64,000 bases of DNA from Epithemia pelagica (lineage: Eukaryota > Bacillariophyta > Bacillariophyceae > Surirellales > Surirellaceae). Below the pieces are notes generated by a model. That model did not search any database and had not been told where the DNA came from. It saw nothing but the letters and a program-made list of their open reading frames with translations. Made by a program: the position numbers and the translations under genes. The stretch lies in assembly GCA_946965045.2 (NCBI GenBank), contig OX337237.1:2232001-2296000 (forward strand). Reading direction: 5' to 3'. Of the stretch, positions 1 to 10,532 are shown piece after piece. Position 1 is the first letter of the stretch, and each line of letters begins with the position of its first letter.

Positions 1-120
1 ACATCTAGTGCTGATGCCAACACATAGTGTTGTTTTTTCAGTGTATCTTCTCCCAAACAGCAACAAAAGGGAATAATCATCTTTGCATCCTGGAAGCTGG
101 AATAGAAAGCACACCCAATC

Positions 121-1142
121 ATGGAGTATGCTGTCAACTATCTTACAGGCTCCTTTCCGTACTCCGCGGAGTACTTGAATCTCGGTATGGCGTTGGAAGG
201 GGCCATGACTGTGCGACGGGGAATAAACAAGGAGCGAAAGTTACACATGTTCCATGCATTCATGATATCCGTTGTTGCCGCATTTGGGGGTGGTATTTTC
301 AACAGGATATGGATGGGACAAGTCAGTGGGATTATCTCAAACGATCTTTGTATGGGGTCTTGCATCATTGCCTTTGTATTGGTCAACCTGATACCTTTTG
401 GATTCCAAGTATTTGAGTTCTTGCCCGTCAATGTTGTCATTATTTCTTGTGGGCAATTGTTTCGTTCCACCGCAATTCCTGTTTTTGTCAATAGCGCTTT
501 CTTAGCATTCCAAGACAAACCCTCCGCCTACTACCCAATACCAGTGTTCGGCCCTATTATCTACGCAACATTGCTTGGAAATATGGGAGCTTTCCTCTTG
601 AAAGGATTTGAAAAACACATCGAGAATGGTATGCCTTGGCCGATTCAAAATGGTACGCACGACATGTTTACGGGCTCTTCTACAAAGGAGTTCCACCTCC
701 TCTGCATTTTCAACTCTGCAAATCGGATTACTCACATGATATAACAGGCATATTCTGTGCTTCGTTTTACCACTTTTATGTGAATGATAGAGAGGGGCCA
801 ATTGGACAATTGCTGCGACAATATGTTCCACTGGCATCCATGTTGAATATGACCGATGAACTGTTTGCTGCCGTTTTTGTATCGTTGTTTATGCAGATTA
901 CGGGAATTCTCAGAATGCCCGAGTTTCTCGGACCTTCCTTCTCTCCCTTTTCGGGCTACATTATTAGTCCATTTATGGACCTGTCTACTTGGAATGTAGG
1001 AAAGGGAGAAACAGAATGCGCAAAGCATCAAGAAGCAGAAAAGAAGCGGAAAAAGAAGAAGAAAAAGAAAAGCAAAAGCGGCCCGGACACAACCGTACAC
1101 GCTAGTGGAGAAATGGTGGCGGAAACTAAGAAAGATGTCTAG
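121..1142 (+). CDS. TRIC-like trimeric intracellular cation channel (putative)
   Basis: Two exons, 121-652 and 748-1142, give about 308 aa. The 95-nt intron (653-747, GTACGC...ACAG) restores frame: the G at 652 plus GC at 748 makes Gly, so the join reads PIQNG/IFCASFYHF. The product is a multi-pass membrane protein with a Gly-rich AFGGGIF segment near residue 57, a second hydrophobic half with LLGNMGAFLL, and a Lys-rich tail (KKRKKKKKKKSKS). Length, two related membrane halves, Gly-rich motifs and a basic tail resemble TRIC channels, the counter-ion channels of ER and SR membranes (family knowledge). The family call rests on pattern recognition and is moderate; the gene model is better supported. 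ATG 121 is the first in-frame Met. The 301 bp from here to VPS29 show no further gene. Confidence 0.55.
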
Positions 1143-1443
1143 AAATCATGTGTAGAGATTATTCAATATGATGTCTGGAATCAGTCTTTTTCCCACACCC
1201 AGGTTACGATGTTGTGGATCTGGAGTGAGTACTCCTACCGTATTGTACATTCTTCCATGTACTTCTCTAGAGGAGTAGGAGCAAGGTTTAGCTCTTTTGT
1301 TGGGGTAGGTGTAGTGATGGTAGATTTCTCTCGGGACTGAAAATCTTCTTCCAACGCCCTTCGCAGGCAGTTGACAATGGGATCTGGACTGTCGAAGGCA
1401 GCACGACAAGCGAGATCCAATTTTTATAAGAAGAAGCACAACA

Positions 1444-2332
1444 ATGGCAAACTTCGGTGAATTGGTGTTAGTGTTGGGAGATTTGCATATCCCACAACGT
1501 GCGTCCAAAATTCCAGCTCCTTTCAAACGCATGTTGGTTCCCAACAAGATGCAGCATGTCGTCTGTACTGGAAACTTGTCGGCGGAAGACTATGCTGAAC
1601 TGCAGTCATTAGCTCCCAACGTCCATGTTGTCGCCGGAGATGTTGATGTCTCTAGTTTTGACGCAGGGCATCAAGATGCATCTGGTTATTACACGAACAA
1701 TACGTCGCCATCTTTTCCCGAAACTTGTGTATTGCAAGTCGGAGCCTTTCGAATGGGTGTCATCCATGGACACCAAATCATTCCATGGAATTCTCGTGAA
1801 TCAATAGAACGGATGAGAAGAAAACTAAATGTGGATATACTGGTCACAGGACATACGCACCAAAATGAAGTCTCGGTGCTACAAAATGATCTTCATTTTC
1901 ACATAAACCCCGTAAGTCAATTATGAGCGTAGTACTTGTGCTCTTGTGAAGACGGTCCATGGAACTGTTGCTGGTAGTAGCAGGGCACAGGATACTTCAA
2001 GTTGCCTTTTCGTGCCCACATTCATGTTCTTAATGAAAACTTTGATTTGCATTGCGGCTCACTTCTTCATACAAATCCACTCTCGATCCATCTACTTTGA
2101 AATACAGGGATCTATAACAGGTGCATCTTCCGCATTGGTAGAAAAGGAAGTCGTTCCGTCCTTCATTTTGTTGGCTGTACAAGATACTAAAGTGGTGTGC
2201 TATGTTTACGAGTTGGTGAATGACGAAGTACAGGTCTCAAAGACAGAGTTTGCCAAAAAAGCATCCACTTCGAGTTCCGGTGGAGAGCCCGACTCGGCCA
2301 ATGCAGCGCTCATGGCATCTCTTTTGTCCTAG
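1444..2332 (+). CDS. VPS29: Vacuolar protein sorting 29, retromer subunit
   Basis: Exons 1444-1911 and 2108-2332 are separated by a 196-nt intron (GTAAGT...ACAG) in phase 0. The join reads HINP/GSITGAS, which matches the family's invariant NPGSATGA-type segment. The product is about 230 aa against roughly 182-190 in animals and yeast; the excess is a low-complexity C-terminal tail (SSSGGEPDSANAALMASLLS). It has the metallophosphoesterase-like fold with GDLHIP, TGNLS, GDVD and GHTHQ. As known for the family, several metal ligands of true phosphatases are changed, and the protein is a scaffold. VPS29 binds VPS35 in the retromer, which retrieves cargo from endosomes to the Golgi or plasma membrane. 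Start ATG 1444 directly precedes the conserved LVLVLGDLHIP. Confidence 0.96.
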
Positions 2333-2576
2333 AGTAAGGCTCATGGTCTGTTTGAAGTCACTAATTACAATGACACGCCTTTTGCCATAGTTACTATGAT
2401 TCTGTCCAAAACATAGTCACATTGAGCAGTTTTCCAGAGAAAAGGACTAACTCCTATCGACTCCCACGAGAGGAATCATATGACAAGTATGACCAATTGA
2501 AGATGACGAGCTCCAGTTGTGAGCTTCCGTTGTAGGTTGTTTGACCTTCGTCCAAGTAAGCCATCCTAATTGAGCT

Positions 2577-3410
2577 TCATCGTTCTTTACTGAATCCTCC
2601 ATATGCTTGTGCACGTTTCGGTATCTTCGGTTTGTTGTCGTTTCGGTATTTTTCGTCGTTATCGTCCACGACCATGCAAGTTTCCATCAAAAAGAGTATA
2701 CTTGCAACAAAGACAATCAAGAATAGTACAGCATACCCGGCCACTAGACGAACGGGTGCTTCTTCTTTCCAATTGTACTCAACAACAAAGGTATCTGGTT
2801 GATAATTGTACTTGGAGTAAGCCTTGTCGCTCAAAATAACGGAATGAATCATACCGGAACCAGATTTGGAATAGACAAAGGTGATGACCAATTTTTGCAA
2901 TTGTAAGCCCTGATAATTTTTGAATGGTACGTATTCCACGGTTCTCAATCCATCTTCAAAGTAGATATTGAATCCATTGGCTGTTGATGTCTTTTTCATA
3001 CTGTTTGCAGAGTCACTCTGTTTCTTTTGACTTCGGCTCCAATCATCTTCGCCATCGCGGTTGTTGTCGCGGCGGAATTCAACCTTGGTGGATATTCCAA
3101 ATTTAGGCATTTGATTCCGGAGTGCAGTCGTTGCTTTGTTCGATTGTGAGTTAGATGCGGACAACCCCAACGTAAAGGACAAAGGCGAAGAACCGGTTGT
3201 GTCTAATTGAATGGCAGTATCCACGGCATCTCCAACACGATATGCCTCCACAACCACCTGAGTCAACATGACATAGCACAAGACTAAGAACCACATCAAT
3301 GACACTGAGGCATTTGGTCTATGACCCTTTCTCCTTGCACCTATTTTCGATTCAAGGAAGTAAGATTCATGAGATTTACCGGTAGTGTGGTTGTTGCAAA
3401 CCAGCGCCAT
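2577..3410 (-). CDS. Hypothetical membrane protein with signal anchor and C-terminal TM
   Basis: Single exon of 277 aa if started at the ATG at 3410, whose context (CTACCATGG) is favourable. The frame stays open upstream to 3545, but that end is a TTG codon and the shorter start leaves room for a promoter. A hydrophobic segment at about residues 39-56 (MWFLVLCYVMLTQVVVEA) looks like a signal peptide or anchor. A luminal region of about 160 residues follows, rich in Ser, Asn and charged residues. A second TM at about 218-240 precedes a short basic and acidic cytosolic tail ending FSKER. This is type I or double-anchor topology of the secretory pathway. I do not recognise the family. It lies head to head with ANAPC5, 152 bp apart. 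Confidence 0.7.
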   Translation of the reverse strand: MALVCNNHTTGKSHESYFLESKIGARRKGHRPNASVSLMWFLVLCYVMLTQVVVEAYRVGDAVDTAIQLDTTGSSPLSFTLGLSASNSQSNKATTALRNQMPKFGISTKVEFRRDNNRDGEDDWSRSQKKQSDSANSMKKTSTANGFNIYFEDGLRTVEYVPFKNYQGLQLQKLVITFVYSKSGSGMIHSVILSDKAYSKYNYQPDTFVVEYNWKEEAPVRLVAGYAVLFLIVFVASILFLMETCMVVDDNDEKYRNDNKPKIPKRAQAYGGFSKER

Positions 3411-3562
3411 GGTAGGGTGGTTTATGATCGGACAACGGAAATCTGAAAAAGAATTAAGGGGTATAGTGGCCAATGCCCCTTTATCGACGATGCGCCACCC
3501 TAACTTTATACTCATAGTCTTCCACCCCATTTTTTGTTTTGACAACCATAGACCAAATCACC
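3411..3562. promoter_or_regulatory. Head-to-head intergenic interval, presumed bidirectional promoter
   Basis: Only 152 bp separate the presumed ATG of the membrane protein (3410, minus) from the ANAPC5 ATG (3563, plus). Both 5' leaders and core promoters must lie here or overlap coding sequence. No TATA box is evident. The call is positional inference. Confidence 0.3.
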
Positions 3563-6500
3563 ATGGCATCACGGCCGACACCGTTTTCAATTGCATTTTG
3601 TGGATTGATTGTTCTTCACTACAAAGATGCAGACTTGAAAGAATCTAGTGGTCGCGAATCGTTCTCTCCACTATATCAATCATTAACGTTGAATGACAAC
3701 GAGAACAATGACATCCACAATGTGACGTGTGAAAAGAACGAAAATGACGAAGAGGACGACACCAGTGACAAGATGACAAATACAGCCATCAAGCGAAAAA
3801 CTAAGCGGCAGCACCAAGAGTCTGTGGAATCATTTTTGCAGGAAATATTGTTCCATCAAGGGCGAATCGACGCGGACAACCGTCCAGTCACTGAAGCAGC
3901 ACACGACAAATCGAACAAAGTTCTTCCCCAATGGGCATACACAACGGATAGCAGCATTTGTGAATTTGTCCTGGCCTTATGGAACCGAGTCGTAGGCGGT
4001 GGGTTATCGCAGGACGGTGAAGGCAAACAAATTGTATCTTCATATTTGGAATGGTTAAGGTAGGTGTTTCCAGTTTTGTGTTTATGGAGGGGATGCGAAG
4101 AAATTACCACTTGCTGGATAAAGGAGTATTTCTCTCATTTTGTTCTGTATTTTTTATACCAATGTACCTATCGATTGGCTGTTCTTCTTTACCGAACCAT
4201 CAACAACAGAATGGCATCGTCTTCTTTGGATGCGTTGATGGACTTTATGGTCACCTTGCAACAAAGTGTGACCAATGCCCTTCCTTTAATTGATGCAACC
4301 AGTGTCAGTGGCAGGTACATCCAATCCGTGTGTTGTTTAGGCTTTGCAGAATTGAGCTTTTCCGAAACAGCTCGACTTTGGAACCATTTTCGTTCCCAAG
4401 TGAACGAGGCTATCGCTGCAATCGAAACTAGGGAAACCAATAACGACGCGAGGGCTGCTGTTTGCACAAAGAACTTTGAAACGAAAAGTCGTACCAACGA
4501 CGAATGGTCTCTTTCCCATGATCAAATGGAGAATCTGTTACGGCACGAGTGCCATCGCTCGGGCCCAATGGACGAGTTAGCAATGACAGAAGATGGGATT
4601 TCACACGTCCTCCAGGACCATCCAGAACTTCCCTCTGCACATTTTTTGCGCTTCCTACATTGCCTTCGTTCGAAAGAGCGTGTCGGTGCAATGGATGCTC
4701 TGCATGCGTATTCAGATTATGTATTGATACGTCGCCGTCATAACCATTCGTCATCCTCAAACACCTTGACACCAGGTTGCGGCGAAGAGAACCGTAACAT
4801 TGCTCTTGAACACCAGCAGATATTGCAGTTTGCGGCTATTTTGCTCGCTGGATTACACTACGAAACGGGAGATGTCACCTTGGCTCGATTGGCCACGGAC
4901 GAAGCCGTTCGTGTCGCGCAACAAAGCCACGCTGATGCCACGGCCTGTGTTGCCTATAGTCTTGGATGGTTGTCCCAAACCACGACAGGTGCAAGTGTCT
5001 TTGCTGCTGCAGCGTCCATTGCTTCAGAAGAGTGGGGTAGAAATGATTCCAGCCTAAGTTATGGTAATGCTCGGGAATGGATGGCTCGTTGTGTGGAACG
5101 ATCCGTAGAAGGTAATTTACGATCTCTCGTGGCTGGGGCCAACCTATCACGAGTTCGACAGCTCTTGGAAAACTCGTTGCTCCTCATGAGCAACCGTAAT
5201 CGCGGGCTTGCCGGAATAGGCTCCCCCGGAAGCAATGCGGTTGTATCGGGTTCCTCTCCATCGTCACCTTTTGCTGTCGTTCAAACAGCTTGGTCCTTGT
5301 TATCTGCTGCAGCTTCTACGGAGAGTACCGAAACAGCGGCTGCTTCCGCTCATTTCAATCCCCCCAACGATCGACCCATGAACATGATGCACTTAGATCA
5401 CTCTCAGGATGCCTTGAGGATCTTGGCACAACAACGTGTCCTCATGGCAGCTGTTTGGGATGCCTACAATCAACCTTCCTCTTCTGGTTTGGCTTCTTTT
5501 CTCGCACTATTGCTCTCAAGTTCGCCCATTTCACACCCATCTCGCCCGCTACAACTAAAACAGGGACAGCCAGTCCATGTAGACAAAATGGACCGAGACA
5601 TGAATGAGGTCGATAACTGTCTGTTGTCACCCAGTTATGTGGCTACTTCAATTCAAAACGTCGCTCGAACCGCCCTGTATGGATCGGAACAGACGGTTCT
5701 GCTTGGATGGTACAATTGTCGTTCTAAGGAGAGAACCGTTATCAAGGATTCCGCTTCGACCTATGACTGTGATTGTGTCTATGGGAAAGCCGTTCTGCAG
5801 ATATCGCACTTACGGAGAGTCTTTGGTGTTCTTCCGGACGATTCCTCTGTAATTCAAGAGACTGCTTTGATTTTGCATGAGTGGGCTGTGCGGCGGGGCG
5901 ATTTAATGGATGCTCAGGCCTGGATGCGGTTCATGCTCAGCAACATCCACCCAGGGATGGCGAATAATGCTCAAATCCAGATTGACGTCCGTATCCAGGA
6001 AAGTCTTCTTCTATCTGCACAGAAAAAGTGGGATGAAGCGACGCATATTCTAAAAGAACAATTACATGTATGCAAGATGATTGGGTTTCCGACACAAACA
6101 GCTTGGGTCTTGCTGAGGCTTGCCTATCTCTTGATTCAGTCTTCTGCGGACAATGAAATGCAGCAGGAGCTTTTGTCCAATGTAGTTAACGCACTTCCGT
6201 TTCTTTTCGAGTGCTTGGAAGTTTGCGACGAACACGGAATGGATGGACTTCATGCAGTTGCCATGTCAGTCTTGGCGCAAGTCCATGTCCGCATGGCGCG
6301 TTATGATTCTGCAATTGCCATCGTCGAAGCTGTCCTTCCCAAGGTCCTTCAACAAGGACACGTTTGGTTCCAGGCAGAGGTCTACTTGACACTGGCCAAA
6401 GCCTATCTCATGCGCCTCAAACGTCTGAACAAGGCTGACAGCGTTAAGAAAGGCAAGTCTCTCGAAAGAGTGAGAAATGTTTCTAGTCTCCGCACGAAAC

Positions 6501-6799
6501 AACAGGAATCAGTTTTGAAAATGGCGATTCAGGCTTTATCGCAAAGTGAAGAGCTGTTTTCGCGTTGCCAAGACGGCATGAAATTGAAAGAAGTTTGTTA
6601 CCTGAAGGCTCACTCATGGAACATGATGCCACAGGCAACGAAGGAACGAGAAGAAGCCTCGCAGAGATTTCTTGCTGTGTCGAAATATTTGGGTGAAGCA
6701 ATTCGTACACGCCCGTCAACAGTGTCATTTGAAAATGCATTGCTTGCAGGTGACCAGCTTATGAAACTGGACGATTTGGCTCTGCGTTGCTATGTCTAA
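3563..6799 (+). CDS. ANAPC5: Anaphase-promoting complex subunit 5 (APC5)
   Basis: Exons 3563-4059 and 4210-6799 give about 1028 aa. The 150-nt intron starts GTAGGT and ends after a pyrimidine-rich tract at CAACAG. The join reads YLEWLR/MASSSLDALMDF. APC5 signatures follow: GRYIQSVCCLGFAELSFSET (the family's 'LGFxKLSF' region) and FLRFLHCLRSKERVGAMDAL then HAYSDY (the 'LHRYFDY' region). Next come TPR-like helices (AGLHYETGDVTLARLATDEA and CVAYSLGWL) and further TPR-like pairs to the C-terminus. APC5 is a scaffold TPR subunit of the APC/C ubiquitin ligase that drives anaphase and mitotic exit. Human APC5 is about 755 aa; the excess here is Ser-rich and Asn-rich linkers. ATG 3563 is the first true Met; the frame runs open to a TTG at 3539. 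Confidence 0.9.
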
Positions 6800-7263
6800 G
6801 ACAAGGCATTGAGACAAAGTTCTCTGCCGCAAGCACGGGGAAGCTTCTCTTACCGGAGATATCGTCAAGGTCAACGAATTCATTGGCGCTCGTCTGTTCT
6901 TATCCATTGATACAGTAGCCTTGACCGTCAAATCACGGGACCTTGAGTTGTTTTGACAATCAGCATCGACGACAGCTAGTTAGATCGTAGTGTGTTGCCT
7001 ATGTTGCCTGGCGGACAAGAGCGACGTCTGTTAGGGTAACACAACGCCTTTCCCTTTGACTGACACGCATGTTGAAGCAAAACATCACCAGAGCAGTCAC
7101 GTGATTCTTCTATGCGAACAGGTCCCAGACATACTTCGTGCGGTTGGCACATGACAGCACAACAGACAGACGGCCATCACAAACCATATCATACAAGTAT
7201 GTCAAACTATTCGGAATCTATCAAGCACGTTCTAAATGTGAGGTTTTCCCAGTATTTTGGCTA
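6800..7263. other. Intergenic, no gene seen
   Basis: 464 bp between the convergent 3' ends of ANAPC5 and the small hypothetical gene. Short open frames here have no recognisable content or coding bias. It presumably holds both 3' UTRs and polyadenylation signals. Confidence 0.5.
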
Positions 7264-7830
7264 TCACAAATCCATATCGAAAATGCCTTGCTCGTCACTG
7301 GAATCGAAAGCAGCTTCTGGATGAGAATGAGTCTCAACCTCAAAGCCTGTTATTGACCATTCATCGGTAGTGTAACCCACAAAGTCTTCAGGCTTCTTCC
7401 CAGGTTCTTGAGGTTCCGTGTCTTGCGGAATCAGGGGACAGAGATCTTGTGAAACAACAGCAGGGTACACTGCTTGATTAGGGGAATGAAAGAGATCATT
7501 TGTAAACGGTTGTGCGTAGTCTCCACCCTCCACAATGGTAGGCGCGTTGTCTTCGTATCCCATCTGGCGATGGCGCTCTCGGAGGCCGTTGACCATGCGG
7601 TAAAACATACGGATTTCCCGTTGTTCTGCAGCCACTGTGTCCATGTGAAGCTGGATTTCGGACGGCGTTCGATCGATGTGAGATCGTGGAAGAGGTATAT
7701 TCGCTGACCGAACAGAAGCACCTGAAACTCCCAATTCCTCCATTGTATCCGCTATGGATTCCGTTGGCGAGCTGAGCGGATAATTTCTCGAATGCACATC
7801 AACTTCACATTGGTAATCCACTTCCTTCAT
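7264..7830 (-). CDS. Small acidic hypothetical protein
   Basis: 188 aa from the ATG at 7830. The frame is open 54 nt further to a stop at 7885-7887 but without another ATG. A basic, amphipathic helix-like centre (RTPSEIQLHMDTVAAEQREI then RMFYRMVNGLRERHRQMG, about residues 54-92) is flanked by acidic, Pro-rich disordered ends finishing DSSDEQGIFDMDL. No signal peptide or TM. I do not recognise the family. The PSEIQL...MFYRMVNGLRERH core looks like a short conserved protein-interaction motif. A missing 5' exon is possible, because several AG acceptors lie just upstream on this strand. Confidence 0.5.
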   Translation of the reverse strand: MKEVDYQCEVDVHSRNYPLSSPTESIADTMEELGVSGASVRSANIPLPRSHIDRTPSEIQLHMDTVAAEQREIRMFYRMVNGLRERHRQMGYEDNAPTIVEGGDYAQPFTNDLFHSPNQAVYPAVVSQDLCPLIPQDTEPQEPGKKPEDFVGYTTDEWSITGFEVETHSHPEAAFDSSDEQGIFDMDL

Positions 7831-8430
7831 CTCTTTGACTTCAATTGCGTCTAGTGCGAGGGTCAGCTTTTGCGTGTGTATCAATTAAGCATACTCAATG
7901 AGAAAAGACGCAAGATTCGACCATGTTCAATTCCCTGAATGGGCGTATTGTGGGCTCATTGGTTTTCCGTGTTTTCCGTTTTGCGAGGAATGAATTTGAG
8001 ATGGGAGATTTTAGATTTGACATCAGATGTCAAAAAATGCAAGTATCACTATAGGGTCAAAGAGTAGAAGAGAGATACGGAGTATCTCGAAAACAGTAGT
8101 GTTCAAGACTATGGAGACTACTACTTGGTTCTTGGTGACACTGACACGCTTGGTGAAGTAGAGGCGTAAAGAGCTACACGTCAGACGTAACAGTTGAATA
8201 AGAACAGAGGTATCTTTCCGACTTTTCTGTCACATGAGTGTCAGATGTCAGACAACAGAATAGTACAATATAAGGAAGATTCATTTCAGACATTCAGCGG
8301 ACATTCTCTGGAATGCATAGCTCTTTCTACGAGTACTCGACATACTACAGTACGAGTAAAGAGAGATTATTGACTATTGACCCTCTATATTGACCCTTGC
8401 GCTAGCTAGAATAGTAGGAGTAGCTAGCTA
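7831..8430. other. AT-rich intergenic flank of mariner
   Basis: About 600 bp without a supported gene. It contains scattered palindromic pentamers of the AGTAC/GAGTA type and ends in the perfect 16-bp palindrome GAGTAGCTAGCTACTC, into which the mariner element is inserted at TA. Confidence 0.5.
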
Positions 8431-8452
8431 CTCCCTCTGGACCGTATTTGTG
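8431..8452 (+). repeat. Mariner left terminal inverted repeat
   Basis: 22 bp beginning CTCCCTCTGGACCG, preceded by TA. Matches the right end in inverted orientation at 20 of 22 positions. Confidence 0.9.
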
Positions 8453-8793
8453 GAACGCGCGACCAACGAGTAAAATTAGTCGCCTTAATACATCACGTAG
8501 ACCCTGGTACAAACCTACGGGGAACTGGCCGGCTCATTCGGAGTCGAATTTTAGAGATGAACATACCACGAGACACGTGCCTAAAACTCATCCTAGTCTT
8601 CAACACCAACTCCCCATCGGTATGAACGCTCATTTGTCTCCCTCCACCAGCCACACAAAACAAACAACACGAACAAACAAACCCTTCCTAATATCAAATG
8701 CTGTCCTATGGTGACAATCAATGGCCGTAGCCCCTGGCCGCCTCCTGTCTCACTTGGAGGTCGGCCAGGTATTCAATAGATATACTAGTGTCA

Positions 8794-10149
8794 TTAGGAG
8801 TCTATATGCAAATTGTTGTTTGAAGGATGTGAGTAGGCATCGGTCACCTCCAGAACAAGGGGGAGCTCTCCTCTCCTTTCAAGTGCTTCCTTGCTCATAT
8901 GGGGAATTGCATAATCATTGCCACCCTCCTGCTCAATAATGCAATTGAAACAAGATTGTAATGTCAGCCAGGTATGATTCAGTTTTTCTCTTGGGTATTC
9001 CTCGTAGGCTTTTTGAACTCCTTCAATCAACAGCTTCTCATCCGATCCAACAATCAAACTATAGCTTTGGATTGCTCGAAAGAAACCCAAGTCGCATATA
9101 TTAGTGTCTGGGCTGTTGGCTGCCTGTGTGTAGAACTCTGCATTGATTCCTTTCTCTTTCATTGCCTTGAGAAACTCAACAAAATGTGGATCATTCTCCT
9201 CAATGTGGCTTTTTGCACCGTCTTGTTGAAGTCTGATTTTCCTTCTGTTCCTGTCCCCTTCAGGTCACTTACATAGAATAGCTTCCATCAATTCTTCCAT
9301 CAGTAGGTCCCTGTACACCTTTCTTGTGATTGTCTGGTTTTTCCACACGCGGGTGCCCTTTGGCCTGTTCACGGAAGAGCGTTGCGCCGGAACCCACTTT
9401 CCAACAGGCCAAATGCCAAGCTTTCCATCCCACCAAGCATTCATAGAAGGCACAAAACGAGGTCGGGCGACAGCACATAGGAACATTACCTTGGTGATGT
9501 GTGATTTGTGTTTACATGACCGGTATGGCTTTGGTTCATCATCCGTTAGCAAGAAACGCTGTCCGTCGCGCGACACATGAAACCATTTTTCGTCCAAATG
9601 AATCAAATCCATCATATCCTGGTACTCACCGGGCTTAGTCTTACTGATAAAAGAAGTTGCCATGAGGTATCTGGACAGCTTGTTTGTTTCTGTGAGGTAT
9701 GGACGCAATGAGTTGGTGTGAGATTTCAGAATGCCTCTTTCTTTCCATCGTTGCACAGTTCCCTTGCCAACATCCAACTCGGCGGAGAGTTTTCTCTGTG
9801 TTGTTCGACGAAGTAGAGGGATTGATTTAACGGCCTCCCTAACGATCGGAGACAAATAGATACGCTTTCGTCCGCGCCTGCAAGCCTTGGATCGCATTTC
9901 TGGTGAGTTAATTACGCCCGACACACGAGTCAGCTTGGCACGCGCCCAAAGTTTACTTATAGCGGATCTGTGAACACCAAATTTTTTGGCGACATCTGAA
10001 ATGGCACCATGAGGAAGCTTGCCATTTTTAGCCACGGCCAGGAGAAGCACCATGGCACGTCCACGGTCTTGGGGACGCATTTCCCTTCTCTTTGGACCCC
10101 CCTGGGCCTCCCCTAGAAGGGCTGGGTCTTGAAAGGAGTCAGGGGGCAT
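8794..10149 (-). pseudogene. Mariner-like transposase, interrupted by one TGA
   Basis: ATG at 10149. About 294 codons run to TGA (9265-9267), and the same frame then continues uninterrupted to 8794, so one nonsense codon splits an otherwise intact gene of about 451 codons. N-terminal helix-turn-helix region: GAISDVAKKFGVHRSAISKL and a second HTH around RKLSAELDVGKGTVQRWKER. Catalytic motifs: IHLDEKWF (first Asp), IRLQQDGAKSHI (second Asp, after the TGA) and SPDTNICDLGFF (third Asp, about 42 residues later by my count). These resemble plant-type mariner transposases. The residue lost to TGA sits in a segment reading K-stop-P; related transposases have KWP there as I recall them, so TGG to TGA is the likely change. 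The copy is probably inactive unless read through. Confidence 0.88.
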
Positions 10150-10341
10150 GAACCGGTACGGCAAAGTTCGACAAGTTTTTTTGGTGTGCTTTAGTTCCCT
10201 CGTATGGCTCCAGAAATGAGAGATCGAACATACAAATTATACATGGAAATGTAGGTCTTGGAAAGACTGACCGATCTATACAATTTTTAGTATAAACGGA
10301 CATAAGCCCGTAAAATTACAGTATTTTTTTTCAATTCGCGA

Positions 10342-10363
10342 CACAATTTCGGTCCAGAGGGAG
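10342..10363 (-). repeat. Mariner right terminal inverted repeat
   Basis: 22 bp; its reverse complement begins CTCCCTCTGGACCG. Followed by TA at 10364-10365, giving the duplicated target dinucleotide. Confidence 0.9.
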
Positions 10364-10532
10364 TATGACTAATGATTATGGAGCTATGGGCGTTCCTACT
10401 CCTACCTAGGAGTAGTTCCAAGGTCGATGTTAATAGCGACATAGTTGGCCCATTAGGGGACGACAAGGACGCAGAAAAAAGAATGATTTACCAAGATTTC
10501 AGCCTCAGGTTGGATGGATAAAGGCCAATATG

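Larger units (their letters stand above)
8431..10363 (-). mobile_element. Tc1/mariner-superfamily DNA transposon (1.93 kb)
   Basis: The terminal inverted repeats begin CTCCCTCTGGACCG at both ends, with 20 of 22 positions matching. They are flanked by TA on each side (8429-8430 and 10364-10365), the superfamily's target-site duplication. The CTCCCTC start also occurs in plant mariner-like and Stowaway ends (established knowledge). The element carries one transposase gene on the minus strand, broken by a single in-frame TGA. Left of the gene, 8453-8793 is non-coding. Boundaries are precise; membership follows from termini plus the transposase motifs. Confidence 0.92.

Noticed and set aside
636-1142. 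Separate gene starting at the ATG at 636
   Set aside because: Its N-terminal part is intron and out-of-frame sequence. A phase-matched GT-AG intron (653-747) joins the downstream part to the exon from 121.
4060-4089. 30-nt intron in ANAPC5 using the AG at 4089
   Set aside because: Too short and leaves non-conserved sequence; the AG at 4209 has a pyrimidine tract and restores APC5-like sequence.
9240-9275. Mini-intron at the mariner TGA (GTAAGT present)
   Set aside because: The nearest AG gives about 22 nt, below plausible intron size, and frame is continuous through the TGA, so a nonsense mutation is simpler.
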